IMG/VR virus record: IMGVR_UViG_3300043567_001340
Span: 1 to 42,259 of that record
DNA: 42,259 nucleotides
Source: a virus
Reading direction: 5' to 3' (one strand)
Positions 21,597 through 29,167 of the stretch are shown piece after piece. Both the position numbers and the translations under genes were made by a program. Positions within the stretch are counted from its first letter, which is position 1. The number at the start of each line of letters is the position of its first letter. The notes under the pieces are model-generated. The model was not told the origin of the DNA and did no database searches. It worked only from the letters and a program-made list of their open reading frames with translations.

Positions 21597-23323
21597 CAAT
21601 TAAATTTTTTCATTCGTTCCATCATCTCGTTGATTTTGTTCTTCTGAACCACAATGTTTTCAACGATATCTTCACTCAGATTTGAAAATTCATCCTCACC
21701 TGTCATAGATGTTATATCTTCCCAAGAGGCTTCTCTGTCTATTTTATCAGGGTCTAACTCATTTGGTTCTAAATCCCAATAAGCATCTTCATTCTCTCCT
21801 TCATACCCACCGAGCTGTTCACCACCCCAACTATGAGTTTGATATGGACCCGCTTTACCTGGACCTGTGCTAACAAACGCATATGGTTTTTTTGCTGAAG
21901 TTTGTGATGCTTGAGCCCCTGAAATATCAACTTCTTCAAGTTCTTCATCCCAAGCAGAGGACATATCCTCATACACAGGGTAAACATCCCCACCATTTTC
22001 GTTACCTCCACCTGATACAAATTTATATGGTTTTTTTACGTCTTTCTCATCTAAATCCATATCATCAGCCGGAATTGTGAATGTATCATCAACGGGTCCT
22101 TCTGAATCGAAATTGAAAGCTGGGTCCACGTTACTCAAATCCATATCGGGAGCATTTCCACCTCCCGTGAAACCACCTTCTTTAAGTCCAATTGCAGCCG
22201 ATTTTATACTAGATATTGGTTTTTGTCTCAAAGTCCCTCCGTCACCAACAGGTCCGCCTGATTTAAAATTATAAGGTTCTTCTATTTCATCGTAGTGTTT
22301 TCCCATAGGAGCATTAGAGGTTGCATTTTCCTTACTCATGATTTTTTTCATGTGATGGTCTTTCTCAAATGAATTGTCGTAGTTATCACCACCTTCCACA
22401 TAATCAAACTCCCCTTTTAAGTCTAAATCTTTTACACTATAGATGTCACTGAGTTTACCCTTACCTTCACCAATATTTTTCTTCTTCAAATAATAATCCA
22501 ATTCATCAGCCCTTCTCTTGAATGCATTTAGGACCCTCATTTTATAAATTTCGTGCATTTCGGGGTTCATGTCCTCCAAGGTTCTAAACATTCTCATCGC
22601 AGAATCCAAATGTTGTTCATTTCTTGCGTCTTGTATTAGCCTGATTATTTTTTCAATTGCTTCAGGTTCGTAAGGTCTCCTATCTTTAACCTCTCTTTTT
22701 TTGAAAACCTTTTTAATGTCTGGTATATCAAAAATTCCTTCATTAGTTTCTTCTTTTTCTTTTTTTCTACCGTCTATTTCATCTTCCAAATCCATTAAAA
22801 AGTCTCCGAATTTTTTCAAAGCCCTTTCCAACTTTGTATCTTCATCACTCTCCATCCATTTTTCAAATCTAGATTTTTTTCTTTCCTTTGTATCAGTTTC
22901 CTCTTCCATTTCACCTTCCAATTTATGTCCACATTCAGGACATTCACCCCCTTCTAAAAATCCTCCACAATTGTCACAAATCCCTTTAACAACTATTTGA
23001 TTTTCATCGATTTCTTCCATTCTGTAACCACACTCTGAACATTCTCCTTCTCTCATTTCTGAACCACATTCGGAACACATAGTCTTTTCTTCAGTCATAT
23101 GTTGGTCAAACTGCTCATAAATCTTATTAGTGTATCCAACAAGTTTACCATCATTTGTCAAAGTAGCACCCAACTTATCTTTTGCAAAATCTTGAACATA
23201 AAGTGGTTGTTCATTCGATACTTTGGGTTGCATCGTTTGATAACCATTATAGAGCTCTTTATGTTTTGATAAAATATTTTCTTTTTCTTCGTTAGAAACT
23301 TGTTGTAAAAACCAAGGATTCAT
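21596..23323 (-). CDS. Zinc-ribbon and repeat protein (putative virion/scaffold-associated)
   Basis: A 575-aa acidic protein. The N-terminus MNPWFLQQVSNEEKENILSK precedes a short domain (LYVQDFAKDKLGATLTNDGK), then two zinc ribbons at about residues 82-135: CSECGSEMREGECSECG and CDNCGGFLEGGECPECG. A charged helical region follows (DTKERKKSRFEKWMESDED), and the second half is acidic low-complexity with four spaced copies of a PYxFxSxGP-type motif (EPYNFKSGGP, DPAFNFDSEGP, KPYKFVSGGG, KPYAFVSTGP). It ends in a coiled helix. A TATTTATA box is 11 bases upstream, as for other virion-like genes. The function is unknown. Confidence 0.6.
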   Translation of the reverse strand: MNPWFLQQVSNEEKENILSKHKELYNGYQTMQPKVSNEQPLYVQDFAKDKLGATLTNDGKLVGYTNKIYEQFDQHMTEEKTMCSECGSEMREGECSECGYRMEEIDENQIVVKGICDNCGGFLEGGECPECGHKLEGEMEEETDTKERKKSRFEKWMESDEDTKLERALKKFGDFLMDLEDEIDGRKKEKEETNEGIFDIPDIKKVFKKREVKDRRPYEPEAIEKIIRLIQDARNEQHLDSAMRMFRTLEDMNPEMHEIYKMRVLNAFKRRADELDYYLKKKNIGEGKGKLSDIYSVKDLDLKGEFDYVEGGDNYDNSFEKDHHMKKIMSKENATSNAPMGKHYDEIEEPYNFKSGGPVGDGGTLRQKPISSIKSAAIGLKEGGFTGGGNAPDMDLSNVDPAFNFDSEGPVDDTFTIPADDMDLDEKDVKKPYKFVSGGGNENGGDVYPVYEDMSSAWDEELEEVDISGAQASQTSAKKPYAFVSTGPGKAGPYQTHSWGGEQLGGYEGENEDAYWDLEPNELDPDKIDREASWEDITSMTGEDEFSNLSEDIVENIVVQKNKINEMMERMKKFN

Positions 23324-23334
23324 AATTTTTTCTT

Positions 23335-23342
23335 TATAAATA
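23335..23342 (-). promoter_or_regulatory. TATTTATA box (putative late promoter)
   Basis: Minus-strand TATTTATA then AAGAAAAAATT and the ATG at 23323. The sequence TATTTATAAAGAAAA is shared almost exactly with the box of the PPK2 gene (31137-31144). Confidence 0.55.
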
Positions 23343-23367
23343 TCTTTGAAAATATCTTTTTTTATAT

Positions 23368-23398
23368 TTGACTAGAAATAAAAATTGTTGTAATTTTG
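23368..23398 (+). promoter_or_regulatory. Host-type promoter, TTG-N20-TAATTTTG
   Basis: TTG (23368-23370), 20-base spacer, TAATTTTG (23391-23398). Predicted transcription start is near 23404, the first base of the structured leader, giving about 95 bases of untranslated RNA before the thyA operon. Confidence 0.7.
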
Positions 23399-23403
23399 TT
23401 TTT

Positions 23404-23485
23404 GGAAACAAGTGTGATTCAAATTTCTGTTAGTAACTTGGTAATTTGCTTGTAGCCTTATTTAAATCCGCTTGTTTCCATTTTT
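23404..23485 (+). ncRNA. Structured 5' leader of the thyA operon
   Basis: From the predicted +1, GGAAACAAG (23404-23412) pairs perfectly with CTTGTTTCC (23471-23479), enclosing 58 bases and followed by ATTTTTAAAA. Inside, CAAATT/AATTTG can form an inner stem, and an internal CTTGT can compete with the 3' arm for ACAAG. The terminal closing stem with a following U-rich stretch looks like a regulatory leader or attenuator. It does not match any riboswitch I recognise. The genes below it are two small unknowns and thymidylate synthase, so a nucleotide- or folate-related signal is possible but unproven. Confidence 0.45.
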
Positions 23486-23498
23486 AAAACATAATCAA

Positions 23499-23708
23499 AT
23501 GCTTACATTATTATTTAACACAACAACCAAAACCGTACAGGTTACCGAAAACACAAAAATCATTTTTTCCTGTTCTAATGTTCCAACTGTCAAAGTGAAA
23601 GAAGAGGGGTTCTACGAGGTAATGAAAGAAACCACAAATGAAGAATCAAGTAGACTACCTGTTGCAAGATTTCCTATCCAAAATACAATCATGTTGATTG
23701 AAAAATGA
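23499..23708 (+). CDS. Unknown small protein
   Basis: A 69-aa protein from the ATG at 23499 (MLTLLFNTTTKTVQVTE); an upstream TTG at 23472 lies in the leader helix and was not used. It is strand-rich and compact (NTKIIFSCSNVPTVKVKEEGFYEVM). No family is recognised. First gene of the operon leading to thyA. Confidence 0.6.
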   Translation: MLTLLFNTTTKTVQVTENTKIIFSCSNVPTVKVKEEGFYEVMKETTNEESSRLPVARFPIQNTIMLIEK

Positions 23709-23721
23709 ATTTGTTTTTTTT

Positions 23722-23913
23722 ATGAAAAATGATGAACTAATTGAAAGCTTACTCAAAGAAGCCGAAAAACTAAAGGTTAAAGACCACGTTCTACATTCCG
23801 TTGAAAATCTCATGAGATTAAATCCTCAGATGGATAAATTGAATGCTGTTCAACTCGCTTTAAATAACGCAAAACTACATTCAGGATTTTTTACTAAGAG
23901 AAACTATGAATAA
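23722..23913 (+). CDS. Unknown small helical protein
   Basis: A 63-aa protein from the ATG at 23722 (MKNDELIESLLKEAEKLK). Predicted as two or three helices (ALNNAKLHSGFFTKRN). It overlaps the thymidylate synthase start by 8 bases, so it is translationally coupled to it. No family is recognised. Confidence 0.6.
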   Translation: MKNDELIESLLKEAEKLKVKDHVLHSVENLMRLNPQMDKLNAVQLALNNAKLHSGFFTKRNYE

Positions 23914-24970
23914 TTTAGATGCAAGATATCAAGCACTACTTGAAGACATTCTTCATTGGGGTGTGGAAAAAAAAGATAGAACAGGAACAGGCACGTTATC
24001 AGTTTTTGGACGACAAATCCGTCACAATATGAGTGAAGGATTTCCTTTACTGACGACGAAAAAGATGGCTTGGAAGACTATGGTCACTGAACTATTGTGG
24101 TTTTTAAGAGGTGATACTAATATAAAATTCTTAGTTGATAATGGATGTCATATTTGGGATGGTGATGCTTACAAAAATTATCAAAAAGTATTCATGGGTC
24201 ATGAGGATATTCCATCAAAAGAATGGTTCATTGATGAAATCAAAAAAAATTCTGATTTTGCCAAAAAGTTTGGTGAGTTAGGTCCAATTTATGGTAAACA
24301 ATGGAGATGTTGGCAAGGTTGGATGGATTTGAATGATGGAGATAGAAGAGGTTCAATTTGGTATGACCAAATCTCGAGATTGATTTACCAACTTAGGAAT
24401 GAACCTGATAGCCGAAGACTCATGGTAAATGCATGGAATGTTGCTGAACTTGATGAAATGGTTTTACCCCCTTGTCACTATGGGTTTCAAGTTTATACAA
24501 GAGAACTTTCTTACTCTGAAAGGTATAGACTTTGGTTCAATAAAAACTACGAAACCGGTATGGAGTATGATGAAAACGTAGTTCCTGATTTCGAGAATGA
24601 TTATTACGACAAAACTCCAAAAAGAGCAATTTCTCTTATGTGGAACCAACGTTCTGTGGATACATTTCTTGGGTTGCCCTTCAATATCGCATCATATGGA
24701 CTTTTACTTATGTTGCTCGGCAAATTAACAAACATGATACCTGACCAACTTATTGGTAATTTGGGTGACACACATTTATACCTTGACCACATCGAACAAG
24801 CCAAAGAACAAATTGAACGTGAACCGTTCAATTTACCTACCTTAGATTTAGATTTTGATTTCAAATTCAAAGATGGATATTTGGTAGATTGGGATGAAAT
24901 TAAATTTGAGGATTTGAAATTGAAAAATTATAAATTTCATCCATCAATCAAGGCACCTTTATCTAACTAA
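23906..24970 (+). CDS. thyA: Thymidylate synthase (ThyA type)
   Basis: A 354-aa enzyme that methylates dUMP to dTMP with methylene-tetrahydrofolate. Catalytic Cys190 lies in LPPCHYGFQVY; the phosphate-binding Arg pair is in NEPDSRRLMVNAWN; Asn260 in LPFNIASYGLL is the residue that selects dUMP, whereas deoxycytidylate hydroxymethylases have Asp here. GDTHLYLDHIEQ and the C-terminal IKAP loop are intact. At 354 aa it is longer than the E. coli enzyme (264 aa), partly through an insert of about 40 residues between the Cys and Asn motifs (SYSERYRLWFNKN and onward). Supports phage DNA synthesis. Its stop overlaps the convergent gene by 8 bases. Confidence 0.95.
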   Translation: MNNLDARYQALLEDILHWGVEKKDRTGTGTLSVFGRQIRHNMSEGFPLLTTKKMAWKTMVTELLWFLRGDTNIKFLVDNGCHIWDGDAYKNYQKVFMGHEDIPSKEWFIDEIKKNSDFAKKFGELGPIYGKQWRCWQGWMDLNDGDRRGSIWYDQISRLIYQLRNEPDSRRLMVNAWNVAELDEMVLPPCHYGFQVYTRELSYSERYRLWFNKNYETGMEYDENVVPDFENDYYDKTPKRAISLMWNQRSVDTFLGLPFNIASYGLLLMLLGKLTNMIPDQLIGNLGDTHLYLDHIEQAKEQIEREPFNLPTLDLDFDFKFKDGYLVDWDEIKFEDLKLKNYKFHPSIKAPLSN

Positions 24971-25562
24971 AGGAAATATATATATCTAAAAATTTCTTAC
25001 TGATTTCTCTGGCCTTTGAATTTACCAAATCCATATTATCAACATCCATATTTTTGGCCGCCATATATTCTATCAAGTTTGAAATAAAAAGATTTCTAGC
25101 CTTTTCGGCATCGTTCAAGAATTCTTGAAAATCCTCATCATCTTCTTTACCTTCTCCGTAATACCGGTCAATATGGTCCTTACCTGCATAAATCAAAGGT
25201 GCTGCACCGAACATATTTACAATTCCTGTGTCCCTCAACTTGTATAGGAAATCTCTAAAAAATCTCCAATCAAAATGTTTGAAAATTTCTTTATTTCTTT
25301 TAAAAGACTCCAAAGCCGAATCCCTGGACTCATTGATTTTGTCGTCTACAATTTTTTTCCATGCGTCGGTGACAGTAAGTAAGGAAAGTGAAGAGCCATT
25401 ATCCCATTTTACTGAAATTATTTCCGAATCCTTTTCGAAAGGGTCTTTTGTTATTGCCGTAACTTTCCCCAAAGTACCAGGAGTTACAGAAGTTTCACCT
25501 TCCATGTATAAACACATTATTCTATCTCCAACAGACAAAGGAGCATTTGTTATACTTTTCAT
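24963..25562 (-). CDS. Unknown protein with SH3-like (DUF4314-like) N-terminal domain
   Basis: A 199-aa protein from the ATG at 25562 (MKSITNAPLSVGDRIM); the open frame continues upstream over the box region, which argues against the longer form. Residues 10-65 resemble the small barrel of DUF4314/KOW-like domains (VGDRIMCLYMEG, PGTLGKVTAITKD, ISVKWDNGSSLSLL). The rest is helical and acidic. The function is unknown. A TATTTATT box lies 5 bases upstream, back to back with the box of the 25596 gene. Confidence 0.6.
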   Translation of the reverse strand: MKSITNAPLSVGDRIMCLYMEGETSVTPGTLGKVTAITKDPFEKDSEIISVKWDNGSSLSLLTVTDAWKKIVDDKINESRDSALESFKRNKEIFKHFDWRFFRDFLYKLRDTGIVNMFGAAPLIYAGKDHIDRYYGEGKEDDEDFQEFLNDAEKARNLFISNLIEYMAAKNMDVDNMDLVNSKAREISKKFLDIYISFS

Positions 25563-25567
25563 ACTAT

Positions 25568-25575
25568 AATAAATA
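25568..25575 (-). promoter_or_regulatory. TATTTATT box (putative late promoter)
   Basis: Minus-strand TATTTATT five bases before the ATG at 25562. Together with the plus-strand copy at 25585-25592 it forms a divergent pair separated by 9 bases. Confidence 0.5.
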
Positions 25576-25584
25576 CTACGAGTA

Positions 25585-25592
25585 TATTTATT
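25585..25592 (+). promoter_or_regulatory. TATTTATT box (putative late promoter)
   Basis: Plus-strand TATTTATT then GTT and the ATG at 25596. The context TATTTATTGTTATG is close to that at 42216 (TATTTATAAGTTATG). Confidence 0.5.
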
Positions 25593-25595
25593 GTT

Positions 25596-26216
25596 ATGGA
25601 TTTTGTAATTACTGAAAATCAATTTAGAAGATTAGTGTTGGAAACCAACAGTGAGAAATTTTCCGAATACATGAAGGAAATGTATTCCTTTGCAAAAAAT
25701 ATTGTACACCGTGTAAAGAAAAAATATTCCATCAACACAAAATTATTACTTACATGGGGCGCGGCATTAGGTGGAATGGTCCTACCATTGGACCAACTGA
25801 TAAAAACAGGAAATTTTCAATTAGATGAAAATCAAGCCGCTTTGATATTGATTGGTTGTGCGGCGGCAATCTTCTACGATAACAAAAAGTATTTCAAAAG
25901 AATTCATGAAGAAATCAAAAATCAAAATTTGGAAGAACCTTTTGAGAAAGTTCTATCAGTAGGATTGCAGTTAAAAAAATCTTTCATGAATTTTATTCAG
26001 TCGTTGAGAATCAGCTTGAGTTCGATTTCAGAAATAGTATCCTACGGATTTCTAGTCCCAATAGTTATGGATATTGTTGATTTTTTGAAAACAGGAGATT
26101 TGGAAAAAAATTTGGATTTGATTGTTTCAAGAATTATAGGTTCAGGATTAGTTCTCGCCGTTTCCGAAATTTTGAGAGAATTATTATTACAAATAAAAAA
26201 CAGAATTTCTAAATAA
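25596..26216 (+). CDS. Membrane protein with possible capsid-targeting N-terminus
   Basis: A 206-aa protein. N-terminus MDFVITENQFRRLVLETNS resembles the helix-xxE pattern of other late-type proteins here, with a weaker match (VLE-T). Hydrophobic segments lie at about residues 50-66 (LLLTWGAALGGMVLPLD), 81-94 (AALILIGCAAAIFY), 147-162 (SYGFLVPIVMDIVDFL) and 180-195 (IGSGLVLAVSEILREL). It could be an injected membrane protein or a host-membrane protein. No family is recognised. Convergent with 26209, overlapping by 8 bases. Confidence 0.6.
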   Translation: MDFVITENQFRRLVLETNSEKFSEYMKEMYSFAKNIVHRVKKKYSINTKLLLTWGAALGGMVLPLDQLIKTGNFQLDENQAALILIGCAAAIFYDNKKYFKRIHEEIKNQNLEEPFEKVLSVGLQLKKSFMNFIQSLRISLSSISEIVSYGFLVPIVMDIVDFLKTGDLEKNLDLIVSRIIGSGLVLAVSEILRELLLQIKNRISK

Positions 26217-26952
26217 ATTCTGGATAGTCTGCCGGGTCAACACCGAATTTTTGTTCTACTTCAACACCATTTATTTTTCTAACAAAAAAATTAGCAACAT
26301 AGTACATTTCTGTTGAGGTCAATTGCATAGATGGTTCTATCACATCATAAATTATATTTTCAATTTCAACACGAAATGTATCATCATTTGAACATATTTC
26401 TTGCTGAATCATCGTTGCAAAATCATTAAATCTATTCCCATATTTTTGTATTACAGGAATTGGTTGACCATCAACTTCAAAACGTCTAAGATTCAAATCG
26501 AAACTGAAATATATTTCATCACTCCGTTCGACGTTTACAAAGTTTTCCGATGCTGAAAATTCAACCTCAAAAACAACTTCTTGTTTTTTTTGATTCTTAT
26601 ATTTGAAAAATTTTAGTTTTTTGTTTAATTGGAAAATGAGTTTTTCTCTGTCCTCCTGACTTACAAAAACGCTCAAAGGCTCCATGCCGTTAAATTCTAA
26701 ATCCAAACCAAACGATAATTTATTATCTAAACCAATCAATCTAATTTTATCGTATATTATTTGTTGGATATCGTCCAACATTTTTTGTTTACAATAAGAT
26801 TGAAATGGATTCTTTGTTGTAACATTTACAATAAAAGCAGGAGTATCTTCAAGACCTTCTTCATATGGTACTACATCCAAAAAATTATATTGGTAAGTAC
26901 CAACAATTATAGGTTTTCCAACAATTATCTTTTTAAAAAAATTTACATACAT
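26209..26952 (-). CDS. Unknown protein
   Basis: A 247-aa soluble, strand-rich protein from the ATG at 26952 (MYVNFFKKIIVGKPIIVG); the codons upstream of it overlap a TATTTATC box and were not used. It has mixed acidic and aromatic content (KNPFQSYCKQKMLDDIQQII, VFEVEFSASENFVNVERSDE). No family is recognised. It could be a virion structural component given the late-type box three bases upstream. Confidence 0.55.
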   Translation of the reverse strand: MYVNFFKKIIVGKPIIVGTYQYNFLDVVPYEEGLEDTPAFIVNVTTKNPFQSYCKQKMLDDIQQIIYDKIRLIGLDNKLSFGLDLEFNGMEPLSVFVSQEDREKLIFQLNKKLKFFKYKNQKKQEVVFEVEFSASENFVNVERSDEIYFSFDLNLRRFEVDGQPIPVIQKYGNRFNDFATMIQQEICSNDDTFRVEIENIIYDVIEPSMQLTSTEMYYVANFFVRKINGVEVEQKFGVDPADYPEFI

Positions 26953-26955
26953 ACT

Positions 26956-26963
26956 GATAAATA
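26956..26963 (-). promoter_or_regulatory. TATTTATC box (variant)
   Basis: Minus-strand TATTTATC three bases before the ATG at 26952; last base differs from the usual A/T. Confidence 0.4.
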
Positions 26964-27389
26964 TTACCAATAGTTTATTGACATTCCGAGACCATATTTG
27001 ATGTCCTGTGAATATCCAACAGCAAACGATAAATCGAACCCTTTAGGTGTTTTAAGAATAATTCTTAGAGGATTTATTTTTAACCACATCTCGGGTTGTA
27101 AATCTAATAAATTAAAATTTTTATTTATCGAGGCTCCTAATAAAACGGAGGTTTTATTTTTATAAGTTAAATTTAAACCTAGTCTGTTTATAATAGCAAC
27201 TGGTCTTGTATAGACGAACTGTTGACTAAAATATGTGATAAAACTACCTCCTACGTAAAAACCAACTCCTGAATTATTGTTGTAGGTAACAATAAGAGAT
27301 TTATCCTCAGGTACATAAAGAAGGTCAGATGTTTGTGAATAAGAAATCTGAAATGTTAGAATAAAAATTATAAAAAATATTGTTTTCAT
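26964..27389 (-). CDS. Small outer-membrane beta-barrel-like protein
   Basis: A 141-aa protein with a Sec signal peptide (FFIIFILTFQISYSQ, cut before TSD at about residue 19) and no lipobox. The mature part alternates short strands with Gly/aromatic ends (GVGFYVGGSFITYF, LGLNLTYKNKTSVLLGASI, FDLSFAVGYSQ) and ends in Trp (GLGMSINYW), as beta-barrel proteins do for assembly by BAM. A barrel of this size would have about eight strands. A complete host-type promoter ends 4 bases before the ATG, so it is probably leaderless and early. By analogy with Cor-like phage proteins it may block re-infection; this is inference. Confidence 0.6.
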   Translation of the reverse strand: MKTIFFIIFILTFQISYSQTSDLLYVPEDKSLIVTYNNNSGVGFYVGGSFITYFSQQFVYTRPVAIINRLGLNLTYKNKTSVLLGASINKNFNLLDLQPEMWLKINPLRIILKTPKGFDLSFAVGYSQDIKYGLGMSINYW

Positions 27390-27393
27390 ATCA

Positions 27394-27424
27394 CAAATAT
27401 AGTATTATTGTTTTGTAAAACCAA
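27394..27424 (-). promoter_or_regulatory. Host-type promoter, TTG-N20-TATATTTG
   Basis: On the minus strand TTG (27424-27422), 20-base spacer, TATATTTG (27401-27394), then TGAT and the ATG at 27389. The predicted transcription start falls at or next to the ATG. Confidence 0.7.
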
Positions 27425-27425
27425 C

Positions 27426-27512
27426 GGAGGTTTGGCAGAGCGGTCGAATGCGTCAGTCTTGAAAACTGAATTACTCGTGAGGGTAACTGGGGTTCGAATC
27501 CCTGAGCCTCCG
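27426..27512 (+). tRNA. tRNA-Ser(UGA)
   Basis: An 87-nt class II tRNA: acceptor GGAGGTT/AGCCTCC with discriminator G, anticodon arm TCAGT-CTTGAAA-ACTGA (anticodon UGA), long variable arm TACTCGTGAGGGTA, T-arm CTGGG-TTCGAAT-CCCTG. CCA is not encoded. It is the only tRNA on the plus strand, stands alone and is followed by a terminator. Confidence 0.95.
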
Positions 27513-27516
27513 CTAA

Positions 27517-27548
27517 AAGAAGGTGAATAACTCACCTTCTTTTTTTTT
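27517..27548 (+). terminator. Rho-independent terminator after tRNA-Ser
   Basis: AAGAAGGTGA (27517-27526) pairs perfectly with TCACCTTCTT (27532-27541) around ATAAC, followed by seven T. Confidence 0.9.
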
Positions 27549-27590
27549 GACTGTAATTCAATTTTCGATTATCATTTGAAAAAAAATATC

Positions 27591-28550
27591 ATGTCTCGTA
27601 TAAAAGAACTCAAAGAAAAGTATCCTCATCTAAACTTGTCTTTTTTTGATATTATGACAAGGTTGGACATTTCAAAATCAAACAAATATTTACCTCTAAT
27701 TTGTAAGATTTTTTCAAAAAGATTTGACGTAAATCATCAATATGAAAATGAAGTAAAATCCCGAATCGAAGAATACAAATCAAGATTGACCTCTTCAGGA
27801 CTTGACGTGGAAGATTTAGATGCAAACGAGATTTATGTAATAACCCATATGATTGATTATTTTACCAACGACAACCTAAACTCAATCACTCAATTTATGG
27901 AATATATGGAAAGGGGTTTGATTGAAAACAAAGATGTCCTAAAATACGATGATTTAGATTCAATCAGAGGAGCCATCGCACTCGCTTCAATGAAAGAATG
28001 GACTAAAGATTTAGAGGGTGAAATTATAAAAGAATATGAGGACGACAAGTGGGTTATTATCAGACCTTTGACCTTTGCCGCTTCCGCAAAATATGGTGCA
28101 ACAACAAGATGGTGTACAACTTACAGTAGAGAAAAACAATATTTCGAGAAGTATTGGAGGCGGGGTATTTTGGTTTATTTCATCAATAAAATTTCAGGTT
28201 ATAAATTCGCAGGATATAAATCTTTGGATGGAGAAAAAGAACTTAGTTTTTGGAATGCTGAAGATAGCAGGGTTGATTATCTTTTATTAGATGTAGATGA
28301 TTATTTGTTTTCCACAGTGAGAAAAATTTTCTCATCTAAAGAAACTAACAAAAATTTATGTTCCGCCGAAATACAGGAACAAGTTCATCAAGAATGTATA
28401 AACTATACTGAAGAGACTACTGAATCAAGAGTCATTCCTATTGAATTTGTCGAAGAAACCCAAAATTACAGGACATATCAAAACCAAATTCAAAATCTAT
28501 TCGTAACTGAAACTGCACCTCCAATTTACGAACAACCGGATATTGCGTAA
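27591..28550 (+). CDS. Unknown protein with WCT motif
   Basis: A 319-aa soluble protein from the ATG at 27591 (MSRIKELKEKYPHLN). Two parts: a helical N-terminal half (IEEYKSRLTSSGLDVEDLDA) and a central alpha/beta region with FAASAKYGATTRWCTTYSRE and LVYFINKISGYKFAGYKS. The pattern A-K-Y-G-x-x-T-x-W-C-T is one I associate with a widespread phage protein of unknown function, but I cannot name the family. The C-terminal 60 residues are acidic and Gln/Thr-rich. No promoter was recognised; it follows the tRNA-Ser terminator. Confidence 0.6.
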   Translation: MSRIKELKEKYPHLNLSFFDIMTRLDISKSNKYLPLICKIFSKRFDVNHQYENEVKSRIEEYKSRLTSSGLDVEDLDANEIYVITHMIDYFTNDNLNSITQFMEYMERGLIENKDVLKYDDLDSIRGAIALASMKEWTKDLEGEIIKEYEDDKWVIIRPLTFAASAKYGATTRWCTTYSREKQYFEKYWRRGILVYFINKISGYKFAGYKSLDGEKELSFWNAEDSRVDYLLLDVDDYLFSTVRKIFSSKETNKNLCSAEIQEQVHQECINYTEETTESRVIPIEFVEETQNYRTYQNQIQNLFVTETAPPIYEQPDIA

Positions 28551-28580
28551 AATAAAACCAACCTGATGGTGGGTTTTATT
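28551..28580. terminator. Probable bidirectional terminator
   Basis: AATAAAACC-A-ACC (28551-28563) pairs with GGT-G-GGTTTTATT (28568-28580): 12 bp with one A-G mismatch around TGAT. It lies between the convergent genes 27591-28550 and 28576-28842. The U-rich tails are modest. Confidence 0.55.
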
Positions 28581-28842
28581 CTTCAATTTCAACTATAAGT
28601 TTTCCTGTACCTTTGATAACTCTATGCCAAACAAGTTTTGGGATAAAGATTTGCTCGGCAACGGACAATTTGTTCGGCAATCCATCATCAATTTGAAAAG
28701 ACCACCCTCCGTCTTCAACAATTGTGACTTTTCGGTCTTTCAAATCTTGATGCCATTTCAACTCCTCTGTATCAACATCAGGATAGAAAGTTCTAATAAT
28801 TTTCCCAGATTCCGTTTTATTTTGTTCAAATGGAAAAGTCAT
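28576..28842 (-). CDS. Small cupin-like protein
   Basis: An 88-aa protein whose second half fits one cupin barrel: HQDLKDRKVTIVEDGGW, SFQIDDGLPNKLS, IFIPKLVWHRVIKG (late His) and GKLIVEIEE. At this size it would be a single small barrel, perhaps without a full metal site, since the first HxH motif is not seen. Similar small cupins occur in marine phages, with unknown role. It overlaps the upstream gene by 17 bases. Confidence 0.6.
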   Translation of the reverse strand: MTFPFEQNKTESGKIIRTFYPDVDTEELKWHQDLKDRKVTIVEDGGWSFQIDDGLPNKLSVAEQIFIPKLVWHRVIKGTGKLIVEIEE

Positions 28843-29167
28843 TTCTCTGTTTTCCTTTTCTGAAAAAGGGTCTTTTGTTCCAATGTACCTTTATCTTATT
28901 ATCTAAAGATAATAGTTTGAAAAAATCTTCTACATCTTTTTCTACAGATTTATGTTTTCTATGTGGGACATCCCAACCTTTAGACACAAAAGACTCAGGC
29001 TCAGTATCAATAAAAACATGAATTATTGGAGGATTATAACTTCCCTTTAGGATATCGTGAACAATAAACTTGACATCTTCACCTTCTGGTAAATCTTGTT
29101 TGATTCTAGAGGTTACAACTGAATCCAAATAATTTTGTAAATATTTTTTTATTCTTTCGACATCCAT
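28826..29167 (-). CDS. Unknown protein
   Basis: A 113-aa protein from the ATG at 29167 (MDVERIKKYLQNYLDS); the two codons before it overlap the upstream stop. It has an alpha/beta pattern (VKFIVHDILKGSYNPPIIHV, FIDTEPESFVSKG) and a basic tail (NKRPFFRKGKQRN). No family is recognised. The ATG overlaps the stop of the 29167-29793 gene, so the two are coupled. Confidence 0.55.
   Translation of the reverse strand: MDVERIKKYLQNYLDSVVTSRIKQDLPEGEDVKFIVHDILKGSYNPPIIHVFIDTEPESFVSKGWDVPHRKHKSVEKDVEDFFKLLSLDNKIKVHWNKRPFFRKGKQRNDFSI

Noticed and set aside
23906-24970. Deoxycytidylate or deoxyuridylate hydroxymethylase instead of thymidylate synthase, which would link to the carbamoyltransferases
   Set aside because: The residue in the PFNIASY motif is Asn (260), as in true thymidylate synthases; dCMP hydroxymethylases have Asp. 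The overall motif set is ThyA.
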